A DNA stretch of 64,000 nt, taken from positions 124,001 through 188,000 of the forward strand of contig JAVYIG010000632.1 in NCBI GenBank assembly GCA_035222895.1, read 5' to 3'. Every line of letters starts with the position of its first letter. Position 1 is the stretch's first letter. The DNA comes from Strongylocentrotus droebachiensis (Eukaryota; Echinodermata; Echinoidea; Camarodonta; Strongylocentrotidae). The notes under the pieces are model-generated. The model had not been told where the DNA came from and searched no databases. It was given only the letters and a program-made list of their open reading frames with translations. A program made the position numbers and the translations under genes. This document shows, piece after piece, positions 12,141 through 25,356 of the stretch.

Positions 12141-13059
12141 TACCTGTTAATTGCTTACATAAAATATACGGCTGATAATTGCATTTGATAGAGGGAAAAT
12201 AACAAGAGTTATCAAATCTATGGCAGCATGTAGCTCACGTTTCATGTTGTAAACTTTTTCAACGAAAGGAAAAGAAAGGTACACACGAAGATTCAAAATT
12301 CCAAAATATGTGCATGCACCCTGGAATTAATCTAATTGCCGTATAAATTGTCGATACTTCGCCCAAGCCTCTTTATAGTTAGATTCGGACAAAATTATCA
12401 CCAATTTATGAATTTAAAGCGACCTCGTGCGTCAATTACAGACACAAAAAGGTTGACTAACTTTCTTTTGATAAAGTAATATTGGTAAACGAAGGAACGA
12501 GCCTGGCATTGCATGGGAAAATCTAACAATCAAGTATCACAGGGTGGTTAATAGTTATGGAATGTCAGTGAAATTTGATTCATTAAGTTGTTAACCACCA
12601 TTCTCAGGTACCTGTTACTTTCATCCAGGTAAAACAAGTATAATAGTACACATCGGATTCATCGTATGTGAGCAGGGTGCCAGCAGGTAGCAAATTATCG
12701 CCCAACTCAAATATAATTTGACAGCGCACGAATTTGCGAGTCGAGCTAGTTAAGTTAGAAACAATGTTCCATAGCTTAGTCATATTCGAGCTTTGTTGTG
12801 TAGAGAATGAAAATAATACCAGCACAAAGTTGATTTATTGAAATAGTTTGTGTTCGTGTTTTGAAATGTGTTCCTACCGTTCACCTTTTCTTAGGCATGT
12901 TAACTTTAAACATAATTTACTTTTTACTCGTTCTTAGATATATTACATACCTATTCTATTTTTCGCATTATTGTAAAGAATCACTTAGATTTTCTTGAAA
13001 CTGACAGAATTGTTCAACCAGTGTTTGGACATCAAGACATCGATAACAAAATGAAATTA

Positions 13060-13158
13060 AAAAAAAGTATTATATATCTTGCAAGAAAAATAAAATAAAA
13101 GTATTATATATCTTTCAAGAAAATTAAAATAAAAAGTATTATATATCTTTTAAGAAGT
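13060..13158 (+). repeat. Three 35-bp tandem repeats
   Basis: AGTATTATATATCTT followed by an AAGAAAAATAAAATAAA-type spacer starts at 13066, 13100 and 13135. The array is small, AT-rich and shows nothing coding. Confidence 0.85.
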
Positions 13159-13907
13159 GAACTGGATGTAATTTCGTTCTTCTATAAAATTCGTTACAAA
13201 ACGCATTCGGAAATAATAAAAATTGAATGTGCCTGAAACTTTTCTCTTTTTTTTTCAAAACACATATTTTAAAAATTTGAATGCACAGTGCAACCATTTT
13301 CATTTCGCTTTTAAAACTATATATTAACTGCGAACTTTTATTTTGTCTGTGTTTCTATCAAAAAGAAGAACAAAAAACTACGCGTACGCATACAGACACA
13401 AACACCCACCCTCCCATACCCACACATATTCTTCTTCTCCCCCCCCCCCCCCCCGTCTAACTCAAGCAACTCCCCTCTGACATGCTAGGTTGACGAAAAT
13501 ATAGGTCTATATCATGAGAATGTGGTTGTGAATTTGACTCCTGTTTGTGTATGTCACCTACCGTGCTTAAATTTGTTGAAATGCTGCCGTGTAAGGGAAT
13601 TCTCCACAAAAACGCGCCTTTTTTCTCACGACCGAGTTAAGTGATCGTCTGCTGAGATAGAAATTTGACTAAGCGGCATCCAGGGGATATAGACCTGGTG
13701 GAACTTAATTCCACTAGGCATCATAAAAACAGAAAACTAGGAGACAAATAGCTATACAGGCAGTCGGTGGCATGGTTTCAAGATTTAGGACAGGTCGAGT
13801 TCTGTGACGTTTATGAAATGCGAGCGACCGAAACAAGCGAGAGGGAGGAGGTCTGTGCAGGAGATGATCGCATCATCTTCGTCTTTCAATCTATCCTGCT
13901 CGCCCTC

Positions 13908-14154
13908 CCCTCTCTCTCTCTCTCTCTTTCTCTCTCCTTCTCTTTCTCTCTCTCTCTCTCTCTTTCTCTCTCCTTCTCACTCTCTCTCTTTCTCTCTCAT
14001 TCTGTTTCATTCTCTCTCTCAGTCTCTCTCATTCTGTCTCGAATTTTCTCTTCTCTTAACCCCCTCTCTTTTATTTCGTCTCTTTTTCTATTTCTTCAAA
14101 TCTGTTTTCCTCCCTAACCAATCCCCCTCTCTCTTTCTCTCTTTTTCTCTCCCC

Positions 14155-14195
<41 letters not shown>

Positions 14196-14263
14196 TCTCT
14201 TTCTCTCACTCTCTCTCCCTCCCTCCCTCCATCCCTCTCTCCCTCTCTCACTCTCCCTCCCCT
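13908..14263 (+). repeat. Polypyrimidine (CT)n tract
   Basis: CT repeats with TTTC and CCCT interruptions extend for 350 bp. Frames on both strands are compositional artefacts. Confidence 0.9.
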
Positions 14264-16214
14264 CGTGTTGATTAGAGAAAGGTGGTGTTATGGGTTCAAC
14301 ATGCTTATCAACCACATTCCATTGATGAAACATCATCTATTTCATGTCACTGGCAATACGACACTCGTGTGAACATATCGTCTCATTGGTGTTCCTCTTC
14401 GAGTAGAAGGTGAATGTCAAGTGTTGTGTTTATTTGACCCCAGCTCCATATTTCTGATGCTATCGCAAGAAATGATTAAAGGCTTACATGACTTTGTACT
14501 GGGTATAACGTTGCGTGATGCAATTTTACATTTCGAAAGAGACTCTCCATGGCCCATATTGATATCGGTTGATTTATTTGTAGAAAAGATATAAGGTTTA
14601 TTAATAATTTCAGACTATCACAATTTAAAGAAAATTTAAAGAATATTTATGAAATTATTTGGACTTTTTAAAATGAAATGTGGAAAATGATGTGACCAAA
14701 TGAGAGAGCAGTGAATGATAGCATAATTTCCTTACTTACCTCAACTTATCTCAACTAACATGTGGCTAAATTGTTTGGCCCAGATAATTAGATATTTCTG
14801 TAATTGTTTATGAGTTCAGTTCAGTTAATTTATTATCATATTTCATACACATAGAAAAATACATAGAATTTTACAAATTTATGAGAAAGATACGAGTAAG
14901 AAGGAAAAAAGGATGAGAATAAAATGCAACAAAATACATAAAGGAATGGAGATATGAGGGAAAAAGACCTCAAGAGTACTCTCTAGGCACCAACCCCGCA
15001 AGAAAATTATTATAAGAGTGACAAGAGTATTTCCATAGCAATTTGACATGTTTATTTCCCTTTTTCATTTTTATTTATCTGTTCTCATGCATTCTTTGCG
15101 TTTCTCTTTTTAATTCTTGACTTTTCTATATTTTTCTTCATGAACTTCTTTCCTTTTGTTTTTCTTTTATCTTCTTCCTATGTCTTCTTTTTTATTATTC
15201 ACATTTGTATGTTTCTTACTTCTATATCTTTCCATGCAGTGGTCTTAGTCTGACGGGATGATACGCCATCGCTCAGTCATGTTTTTATTTGATTCGGCTT
15301 CTCCCAACAATTTGTTTACAAAGAGCGACATCTATCGTTTATTTCTATTTCTGTATGATAAAATATTTTATTTCATTCACCAAGTCTAAAGCAGACACTC
15401 TTTATTCTTTTATATCTCATTCGGTTTATCCTTAAAGGGCAACTCAATGCTTCTGATAGGTTCATTTGGCTTTGGCTTTCAGTTGTATATTATTAACTAA
15501 TATGCTTTTGAATGTAGGCTGACTAGATTCAAGGAATTCTCTGAGATGTGGGTGTAAATTTCACGAGGCAAAAGTAAACGAAAAGTAGTTCAATCCCTAG
15601 TTAAATATAGCATTTTGTTAATTCAGAGAAATGTAATGGTAAAATAATTAGATGTATTACAGCCAAAATAAGAAAAATACCTGGACCCTTTGTCAATACA
15701 ACAATTTAAAAACAATAGCTTTGTGTTCATCAAACATGTTTGAGGTATATCTTCACAGTAATGAGAACAATAGTATTATAGTAAAGTAATCAAAGGCATT
15801 GAAGAGCCATTCCGTAGATAAACTGAACATCCTTGAAAAAGATAAAGAATACAAGAAATAAGGAAAGAGAAAGAATTAAAAAAAACACACGAAGAGAACA
15901 ACTTTGAAGTCATAGAGTTCGGCAGGTTAAGCGGCCAACAATCGCCTATCATGATCGCGTTCCTCCGTCTGAGGGGGCGTGGTCTCACAGTATGTCTATG
16001 ATACAGATATCAATAACAATGGGATTCACAAACAACAGTTTATACCTGGCAGATGAGAAGACAAAATATCGTCATAACCTCGTTAAGGTGAAAAGTCTAT
16101 CTCTGTCGTCACCAGACTCCAACTTGTCGGGACTTGTCATTGCTTTTATCTTGTCGTGTCATCAATCCACACAATTTCTTTTTGTAGGCCATTTTCTTCA
16201 TCAGCTGCAAAAAA
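14264..16214. other. Unique sequence, no gene seen
   Basis: No repeat family is shared with other parts of the window. T-rich at 15040-15230. The 70-codon minus-strand frame at 15776-15988 shows no family resemblance. Confidence 0.55.
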
Positions 16215-17065
16215 TGTATTATTTAAATCACATACATGTATATTATATATCTTTTATGCGTATATGTGTGTGTTTATGTGAGTATAATACACATAATGTA
16301 TTACATGTATCACATAATTGTATTACATACCATTTGTGCGTGTGCGTGTGTGTGCGTGTTTATGTGAGTTTATAATACACATATTGTATTACACGAATCT
16401 CATAATTATATTATATATCATGTGTGCGTGTGTTTGTGTATTTGTTTATGTGAGTATATAATACGCATAATGTATTACATGAATCACATACATTACATAC
16501 CATTTGTGCGGTGGGTGTATTCTTGTGAGTATATAATATACATAATATGTGTGCGTGTGTGTATGTTTTTTATGTGAATATATTATACACAATATGCATT
16601 TAATGAATTACAATATTATATATCATTTGTGAGTGTGTGTATATGTATTTATGTGAGAATATAATACACATAATATATTACATAAATCACATATATTACA
16701 TACCATTTGCGTGTGCGTGTATGTGTTTATGTGAGTATAATACATGTAATTTATTACATGAATCACAAGTATGACTCATTATTTGTGCGTGTGTGTATGT
16801 TTTGATGTGAGTATATTGTACACATAATGTATTAAATGAATTACAAATATTATATATCATTTGTGAGTGTGTGTATGTGTATTTATGGAAGAATAAAATA
16901 CACATAATGCATTACATAAATCACGTATATTATATATCATTTGTGTGTGTGTGCGTATGTGTGTGTGTGAGAGAGAGGGAGTGTGTGCATGGATGTGTGC
17001 TTAACTGTGTATGCATATGTTATCTTTATAAAAAAATGTGTGTGTGTTTATGTGAGTGTATACAG
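16215..17065 (+). repeat. 80-bp minisatellite, TG- and AT-rich
   Basis: Each unit reads TTACATGAATCACATA, an ATATTATATATCATTTGTG segment, a TGTGTG/TGCGTG run, then TTTATGTGAGTATAATACAC and ATAATGTA. Unit starts fall near 16301, 16389, 16474, 16599, 16678, 16753, 16832 and 16912. Most are 75-88 bp apart, with one enlarged interval of 125 bp. Alternating purine-pyrimidine TG/CG runs in every unit could adopt Z-DNA. The downstream end degrades into TGTG and GAGA runs. Confidence 0.88.
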
Positions 17066-17762
17066 AGAAACATGATTTTTAAATGAAAAGAAAGAGAAAT
17101 AAACCTTTAATTACAGCCTTGGTACGCCTGAGCAGCAGTAGATTAAAATAAATGATAATTCTTAAAAAATAAAGAAGTATAAATCATCATAAGAAGTGTT
17201 GGTATCAAAAGTAAAATATGTTATATTATTTGAAAGAATACTGGTAGCTTGTAGGATTCATTATCATTATTGTTGTTATTATATTGTAAATGGTTTCATC
17301 CTCTTCTTTTTGTTCTCTTTTTTTTTAAAGCATGGCTCAAAATATCAAATTATGTCAATACACCTTTACCTTTGTAAAGTCATCACCTAAAATCTGGATC
17401 AATCTTTACCATGTTTACTCTGTGATAAAAACAAGTGCTGTAACGCACGCCTCTATGCTGTGAAAAGTCAATATTACCGCGTGCAAGTTCTACTTTGGCA
17501 AACAAATTTGTTATGGCTTGTTTTTGACCAACCTTGTGTGAAGTGTTATATCTCATCTTTTATTGTTATAATGATACTTGATTTGAATGACAGACTGGGA
17601 AGGGTTGTAGTCTGTACAGATCAAAGCAAAGGTACTAGAGAGAAGGAGGACAGGGGAGTTTAAAAGAATCAGGATCAAACCATAGATAGTGATAAAATGT
17701 GAACCTAGGATTTGTTATCTTTTTTCATTTTGTTAATTTGTTATCATTTTTATAACACAATT

Positions 17763-17830
17763 CAGCTCGGGGATATTTGCCTCAGCCAATGGCTGGTATT
17801 CTGCAAGCCCCTGTAATTAAATAAATAATA
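17763..17830 (+). mobile_element. Probable 3' tail of a second non-LTR element
   Basis: A short GC-richer segment contains a compact hairpin (CAGCCA-A-TGGCTG, 17783-17795) nested between GGGG (17769-17772) and CCCC-type ends. It is followed directly by an AATTAAATAAATAATA tail. The layout copies the 3' end of the LINE at 10340-10413, but the sequence differs, so it would be another family. No RT-coding sequence is visible upstream, so the copy is either severely 5'-truncated or a SINE using such a tail. Confidence 0.45.
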
Positions 17831-20800
17831 CATAAAAACACAAACATGATTTGTACCAAAAGAATAACAAACTTAATACGCGCAAATCCTCATAAGATGC
17901 ATTTCACTAAACAGAGAGAGGATGTAAAAAGATTTAATATGTAAATATGGTTTAGATTTAAAAATACATTTAAAAATATGCATAAGAGAGATGCAAATCG
18001 TGTTACTCATAAGTTAACCAAATACAATTTACATGATGAAATTTCAATCAGTAACAAATTATTGCAAATTAACAAACGTTGGGATGTAATGCTTACATCT
18101 TGGATCTTAGGAAACTTTTAAAAAAGAAAAGTATTTTCTTTTAAAGCAGTAGTCGTGTTAAAAAACAATGAACCCTAAAACAAAGACACTCGTGCGCAAG
18201 TTATAACCCACTGAACGATAAGAAGAGGGCGAAAATGGAAGAGAAAACGCTAAAATCCGTGTGAGACGTGGAAAAATGGCAAATTGGAGGAACTTGGGTT
18301 ACAGACAGTTATCTTATTAAAGAAAACAAAAGAAAACTAACAATTAATTTCCTATCCATTTTCTGATTTGTATTTGTTGTTCTTGATCTCTGTTAGAGTT
18401 CGGCAAAGTAAAGGCCTATTGTCATGATTCTGAATTGCTAAAAGTGTATCTATTGACACGATCATTATTTTGAAGTTATTCCTGTGAGTTCAAAGTGACT
18501 TTGCCCCCTATCTACACAATGTCATGATCTAGTGCCAGTTAAACAATGATACACGACTATAAAATATGAAATTGAGATAAATGAAATACATTCGTCTATA
18601 CCATAACATAGACCTGTCCTTCTTATTTTTATTTTAATATTACATGTATGTTCAATCGTGATTTTCATTTATTTCGCCTCTTTACCTTTTCAGCCCTTCA
18701 CTTTCCCTTCCTCTACTTCTCCATCCCCCTCCCTCTTTCTGTATTATTTATTTCTTTCACTGCACGATGAGCTTCATTTTGGATATAGACCTACTGTCCT
18801 TCTGCGGTCACACCACCAAGTCTTCTCAAATCCTGATCTTGAAAAGAAGATTTTGTTTCTTCAGATCCTAAGCCTGAGTTTTATTCTGTGATGATCTCTT
18901 AGTTACCAGTAAGTTTTCTCAAACTCTGTGGCAGTATACCCTTCACATACTTCATTTGATATTCGGCGCTCTAAAAGATTTAGCAGACGACATTGATATG
19001 AAGCCCGCGTGAATCCCATTTTCTTTCAGGATTTTGCTGCGCAAATCATCCGACTTTCATCGCTTAGTGTATTGCGGGGCAAAACAAACACGGATGCCGT
19101 GTTCCATTTTCTTAGTTTACCTTCTGGTAATTTAAAAACGATGTCAACTGTTGAAGAATCGGATAAGTTTCTAGTCCTTGTTCGAGAAAACTTCTTAGAG
19201 AAGAGAAGGCTAAAAATAAATCCACTCGTTCCAAATTTGAGTGTGGGATTCACCATGAGAAGTTGTTTATCTAAACGTGCCGCTATTCAAAAGCATTTTC
19301 ACTCTTTGAAATGATGATATTTTAGTAAATTCCTCGCAATTTCTAAAAACATTGAATATTTATCCACAGTAGAGCCTTTAAATTTACTTCACTTTCCACA
19401 CTAAGTTTACCAAGCGAATACTCAACGTTTAAAGGGAAAGCTGGCTAAAATGCATCCACAGTTTCACTCTTATGTCAACTATCATCTCCTCTTAGCGAAG
19501 TTTTTAGAATCCAAGTTTGCTATTGTTATAATCACCAATAAAGTGATAAAATCATTTTTCCAAAGAAAATAAATATTCAGAAAATTATTAATGAATTTCC
19601 CCGAACCTGAACGACTTACAATCAAATCGGTTCTAACATATGATCTAAAGCTGATGTTTGTTGTTTTCGTAATACAGCAACATTGACCACAAAGGGTTAA
19701 AACACAGTGAAAAAATATATGACTTCAGGAAAGTCTTCTGTTAAATATTTCAAGCAAAGTGATTAATTTAAATGATCAAAGTACAAGTAGCTATTTATTT
19801 TATTATTTCAGTTATTGTTTGACACCTGGTCTATTGAGTGTCAACTTTTGGTCAATTTATTTTATTAAGTTATGACACAAATGACCGCTCAAACAAAGCA
19901 TTTACCTTTACGGTAGTTTTTTTTTTTGCGCTCGAGTTAGGTGTATAGATGAAGAACATGATGATTAATTTAGTGCTGGTCTAACCGCTAAAGAGTAGCA
20001 AATAAAGAAAATATAATTCCTCTCAGAATTCACATGTACACTGTTTTAGTGAAACGACGACCACAAACAAGCAAAGCCGTCGGTTGATTGGTGTAAGTGG
20101 GATCATTTGCTATGATTGATTTGGCCTTCTGGTACTCTTGTCGATAATTATAAAGAAAATATATTCAGACACGTTCTTTTTTTCTACTCCTGGATCGTGA
20201 GGGACAACATTAGATAAAATGCCTTGTCTGTCGTGACATCTCTCAAGTCTACGAAACACTTTCTTTGGAATAGCATTTTTGAAGCACTAGGTCAATTAAG
20301 TGATTTTTTTTTAATATTCCGTATATGTAATATCTTTATAAGTTTCTTATGTGTCTACCTAAAGGAATCGTTAATAATACATAATAATAAAAGAAATAAT
20401 GATAATGATAATAATACTGGAAGATTATATAAACAATGGCATTAACTGTTGTACCTCTGTTGTCAGTATACTTAACTAAACAGTCATATGAACGGAACTG
20501 ATATGACCTCATGAAATGCGATTGTAAGCATTAAACAACCTTTTAACATTAAATATCGTGCCTGATTGTAAATGCATGTGCAAAAGAAACAAGATCATTT
20601 TTAGGAAATGAATATTGTGATCCAAACCGTCATCATGTAAACAATTCTCAGAAGCCATTCCATTTTACGTCACAATGATTGCAATTCCAGCCCATGATCA
20701 TGATGATGATCATGATGAAGATAAGGTAACATCATTACGATATTATTGTCTGTTTTTCCACAAAAATGCAAAAACAATTAAGTGTTTGTATGTCTCACAG

Positions 20801-21035
20801 TCGTCATTTTTTACAGACATTTTGAATTTCCATCCAGATGTTTATTATGACATACAGTTGAGTTATCCCTTCCTCTTTTCTCACCTCTTTCCCGCCCTTG
20901 CGCCCCTTTGGTGGGGGTCATTTGAGATTCCAAACAACATGCTTTTAAAAATATAATTGCCAAATCCTATTTTTGTCATCGAAAAACGTATGCATTTAAA
21001 ACGAACACCCTTTCTTTCTTTCTTTTTTTCTTTCT
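17831..21035. other. Unique sequence, no gene seen
   Basis: An ORF at 19009-19314 is unrecognised, and its apparent start is not an ATG. CTTT repeats close the interval at 21012-21036. Confidence 0.5.
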
Positions 21036-21380
21036 CTCTGATTCTAAACAAAATCCTGGATTTAGCTCATGCTGCAATCATAATTATAAACCTTTAGGTC
21101 AGTCAGGAATCCCATGACTTTTACAAGCCAGTCGCCTGTCTGATTATCAAGGTATTTATGATTGGAAATCAAAACCAAATTTTGCGCTTGCCAAACGGTT
21201 TTTTCATAACACTACAGTCTATTGGGGAAAACGAATGGTAAAACCGGACACTCAAAGGTGTTTACTTTTTGAGGCACTTCGTGATCATTTTGAAGCGCAA
21301 TCCTTTTAGGGCTTCAATTTACAGACGCAGATAACACGTAGGGCCATGCATCTCAGATTTAACATTGTTAAACGATGCCT
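21036..21380 (+). repeat. Dispersed repeat R1, copy 1
   Basis: This block is collinear with 44847-45216. Shared segments include GATTCTAAACAAAATCCTGG, GCTCATGCTGCAATCATAAT, ATGGTAAAACCGG, GGGCCATGCATCTCAG and ACATTGTTAAACGAT. No terminal inverted repeat, target duplication, tRNA head or coding frame is recognised, so its class is unknown. Confidence 0.7.
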
Positions 21381-22024
21381 CTAAACAATGCCTAAGCAAA
21401 AGAATCACAATATTTCATTAAAACTTTGGAACTATATAGCCAGTCATTGCACTCTTGGACTATATTATTAAAAGAAGGCCGAAATGCCGTCCAAGTAAAC
21501 AATGGCTAAGCGTGGGAAAATATTCGACCAATTTCAGTTCTACAAAGGATTATTTTTTTCAGTTGATCATCATTGTCTTCTTCTTGTATGGTAACAAGTT
21601 GAGCTTGTCACGGTTTGTGATTTTTCAATTGACACCAGCTCGGTCACGCATGCATCGCGGGGATATCAAGTCAATTGAGAGTTTGTTATAAAAATATTGA
21701 CAAGTTGGTAATATGTTTTCATAACGGCTTAACAGGTGCTTCACAAAATAAAAGAACAAAGGTATACCCTTAAAAAAAAAAAATCTTCCCATGATTTTTT
21801 CGGGGCTATCTCTTTGATGAATGGACATACCTTCATCAAGTTCACCTGTCATTCCAGTTATATGTCGCTATCGGAGCATAGAGATGTTGTGGACCCCTGT
21901 GAAAAACAGCACCAGTGCTGGTAAGGGTGTTCCATACGACAAGTGGCAAATAAATAAAAAATTCCTATAGTCAGATTTATAGTTACAATAAACCTTTATA
22001 AGATATATATATGATGGAAATAAC

Positions 22025-22228
22025 TTGGAGTTATGTACCCAGGGTAGCCACATCATTATCAATACTACTCTTCCTGCGGACCTCTCATTTATTTCTATCC
22101 CAGCATTTTCATGCAGGTACCCATGTTTTACACCTAGGCCGAGAGGGACAGAATGTAATCAAAGAACGAGAATCGTACCCGAGACCTCTCGTAAGGGAGT
22201 CTTCACCAATATACCACGCTGCCCCCAC
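22025..22228 (-). mobile_element. tRNA-derived SINE, related to family 1, minus strand
   Basis: On the minus strand the head starts GTGGGGGCAGCGTGGTATA (A-box part 22208-22223) and carries a degenerate B box GGGTACGATTCTC at 22168-22180. The 3' part (GCAGGAAGAGTAGTATTGAT, then GGCTACCCTGGGTACA) matches the ends of the copies at 25357 and 32045. The head and centre differ more than the tail, so this is a different subfamily or an older copy. Confidence 0.65.
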
Positions 22229-22358
22229 GATGTACAGTCTTAATGGATTCGTCTCACTTCTTGTTAAATCTTGAACAAGGTGATTACAATAACCATGATA
22301 ATATGAAACATATACATTCATACAAATATATCAAAGCTCGCTCGCCACAAGCTTCATG

Positions 22359-23061
22359 CACACTAAGAAAAAGTGGTGCAAGTATGCACCTTTAGGGGTG
22401 CAAACCGATGCAACACTGGCAGCACCTTAGGGGTTAAATCCTGCATCCTTTTCAAAGGTGCAATCCTGCACCCTTTAAAAGGGTGCCAGATTGAACCTTT
22501 TAGGGGGCATGTTAGTACCTTTAGGGGTGCAAACCGATGCAACGCTATTAGGGGTGCAAACTGGTGCAATAGCAGCACCTTTAGGGGTTCAATCCTGCAC
22601 CATTTAAAAGGTGCAATCCTGCACCCTTGCTCGTACACATATACATACATGTATTAAACATGCATGATGTTTCCTGGTTAGTAATCATATAATCAATATA
22701 TCTATTGCTAAAACGTGAATGAAATTGTAACATGATCAGACAAAATAATCTATTGGTTAATGATTGCCGAAGGAAAATACAAATCACAAAATTGATGTGC
22801 ATTGTCATATTTGATTAACAAATTATGATAAATGTATTTGTAGGTGAACACGTGGAATGTAATCATGAATATGCATGCAATATGCAAACTTTTATTTTGC
22901 ACCCTTTTTTGGTCGATATGGTTCATTTTTGTCGGAAGGGTGCAAAATCTTATATTGCACCCTTTTATGAACCCCTTTTCCTTCAATAGGGTTCATTTTT
23001 ATGTAAAGGGTGCAAACTCTTATTTTGCACCCTTTTTTGCACCCTTTTTTCTTAGAGTGTG
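22359..23061. mobile_element. CACT-ended non-autonomous element with subterminal heptamer repeats
   Basis: The left terminus CACACTAAGAAAAAG and the right terminus (reverse complement CACACTCTAAGAAAAAAGG) are inverted repeats. The inner sequence is crowded with GGGTGCA and its complement TGCACCC in both orientations. The larger unit AGGGGTGCAAACCGATGCAA is present at 22393 and 22524. Many short subterminal repeats plus CACT ends are typical of CACTA/EnSpm elements, where they bind transposase. However, no 3-bp target duplication is evident. No coding capacity is visible. Confidence 0.6.
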
Positions 23062-24630
23062 TTTACTGAGTTGCCTTTCATATCTATAGATTAATTCCAT
23101 TTAGATGAAGTGTAAGCGTGCCTCTTTCGGAAGACAAAAGTTATTGAAACGTAAAATAGAAAATGTCAATCATCCTATACTGACATCATTGAGATGATGT
23201 TTTTACAAGGCAATATACTATGATTATATATATAAATATGAATGTGAACATATATGACCCAAACTACTTCATGACTCAAAATGATATACCCCAGTAGTCT
23301 ACTTAAATTATATGTTGCTGCATAAAATAAAATCTCAATGTTCTTGAAAGCAATATTGTAACTTGCTTAATGTCAATCGTGCTTTGACATAACACGTTTC
23401 AATATTTTAGCGGCAGTACCGTTTGGACACAAACGATGGGCCCTGCATTCATGATTTTTGGGAGCGGAAATAGATTGCATCCCTCCCTCGTAGCGGCTTT
23501 GTGAGTGACTCCAACGACCAGGACAACAATTATTGAGAAGCAATTTGACCAATTTTAAATTGTATAACCACTCAATAAGAAACAATTATTAAACTACCAT
23601 TACGACGATACTTCCGAATAGCTCTTAGGGTTCCAATATCCATCTGGCACACAAACTCTTCCAAGTTCACTTAAGGCTAATAGATTTTAGATTTGATAAA
23701 GCTTTGCCCCCACGTTGCTCTCAATTCCGATTTCATTCATAAGCTTATGATATGAATGAATCGCAGGTGGATTGAAATCAAGATTTGGATGAAACTCAAT
23801 GAACCATGTCACCCATTACCCCCAAACCACTTGTATATCAATCTATTGTCCGCTTCTATTATTTGAGAGACAACAGTTCTGGTCTAGTAAATTTGATTGT
23901 TTATTGGTTTCTTTTCAAAAGTGATAAAAGAATCCAAGTGCTTCTTTCTGCCATGCGATCACTCTTATAACTGAGAGATATTAAAGTCGGTGCAATGTCC
24001 TATCGAATCCATCTTGTTATGGTGTGTGCGTTTCTAGCGCACACACCGTCCGTTTCAAGTCATCGATATGAAGTATTCATACCTAAAAAGGCTAAAAATC
24101 TGATTTAATTTTATCGACATACATGGGAAATTCAACATGGCGTTCATACAACTACTACGTAGCGTAATACCAGTTAATTCCTGGTTTAATTAAGCACAGT
24201 ATATCTATAAATATTCAACTTTTGATATCAACTTTCTTTTTACCTGATGGAAATTAAAAAAATCGAACAAAATTGACCTAAGATGATACAAAATGTGACA
24301 ACACTATGGATTACATTTGTAATAACTTATCAAATTAACATGTATGATGTTAACGTTATTGCTGCGGCAGCGTAAGTACAAATACATACATTTTTGGTAA
24401 TATTATAAAGCATGTGTATAATATTTTAAAAAGTTGATAATAACTTAGATTCTACGGAAAATTTGATAAAGAATTCAACTACGTTTACAACCATATCATA
24501 GTTGTTAAAACACGGCCTCGTATCTAATGTTTTATTTCATTAATCATTTTACCAATTTTTACCAAACGTTATTTTTATCTAGGGACACTTGAAATGAAAT
24601 GAAATGAAATTAAATAACGCAACAGAAAAC
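23062..24630. other. Unique sequence, no gene seen
   Basis: Only the small hairpin at 24021 stands out. Confidence 0.55.
24021..24047. repeat. 10-bp-arm hairpin
   Basis: GGTGTGTGCG and CGCACACACC enclose TTTCTAG. Short and isolated. Confidence 0.7.
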
Positions 24631-24728
24631 CCGTCCCTATTTTCACGAAGTGACGGTAGTGAGGAAAATCGTCACGCAAATTGTATGCGATTTTCCTCAC
24701 TACCGTCACTTCGTGAAAATAGGGACGG
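24631..24728. repeat. Perfect 41-bp-arm inverted repeat
   Basis: The arms 24631-24671 and 24688-24728 are exact reverse complements, starting CCGTCCCTATTTTCACGAAG, with a 16-nt loop. No other feature overlaps. It could be a collapsed MITE or a hairpin RNA source. A near-perfect stem this long is unlike a typical animal microRNA precursor. Confidence 0.9.
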
Positions 24729-25356
24729 ACCGTTACAGCTCTATCGTGACTATAATCATATTCGAATGGAAGAAATCAGCGTGAAAAAATAAGAGATTTT
24801 CTCTTAATGCTGACAGGCAACTGTGATATGGTCCTAGTCTAATATGAAATAATATTTCATCACATCTTGTCATATTTTGTTGAAACGCGTGCGCATATCG
24901 GATTCTGTTTTCGTTTGCACGCTTCAACCCGTCCTCATTTTCCCGGGCAAAATAACTCTGCGTTTGTGGCATTTCTTTTCTCCCGGTGATACCCGTAGTA
25001 TAGGGTGTAGCATTAAAAAGAGATGCGTTTTTTTTCATGCAAATGGGCTAAATACTAGTTTAAGTAATTAAGTACATAAAGTAAAATACAGGACACGTCA
25101 TGTAAACTACGAAAATTAAAATGCAAAACTTGAAATTATTATTTTTAAAAGTGTAAAATGTGCTCAGCGCGCGACAGGCATGAAATCATAAATTGAGGAT
25201 ATTTGCTTAAGCTTTCATGGCTATTTAGTTTTCGTTTGAAAGGGTTTTCGTTTTCGGATTCGTGAATTTCATTGATAACGATGATTGAATAAAAACCAGT
25301 CATTTCTAACAAAGAAAACAAAAACAAATTTCTTCGTCTGGAATAGTGTTGTATGT

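Noticed and set aside
19009-19314. 101-codon frame that might be an exon
   Set aside because: No recognisable family, its apparent start is not an ATG, and an equally long frame exists on the other strand.
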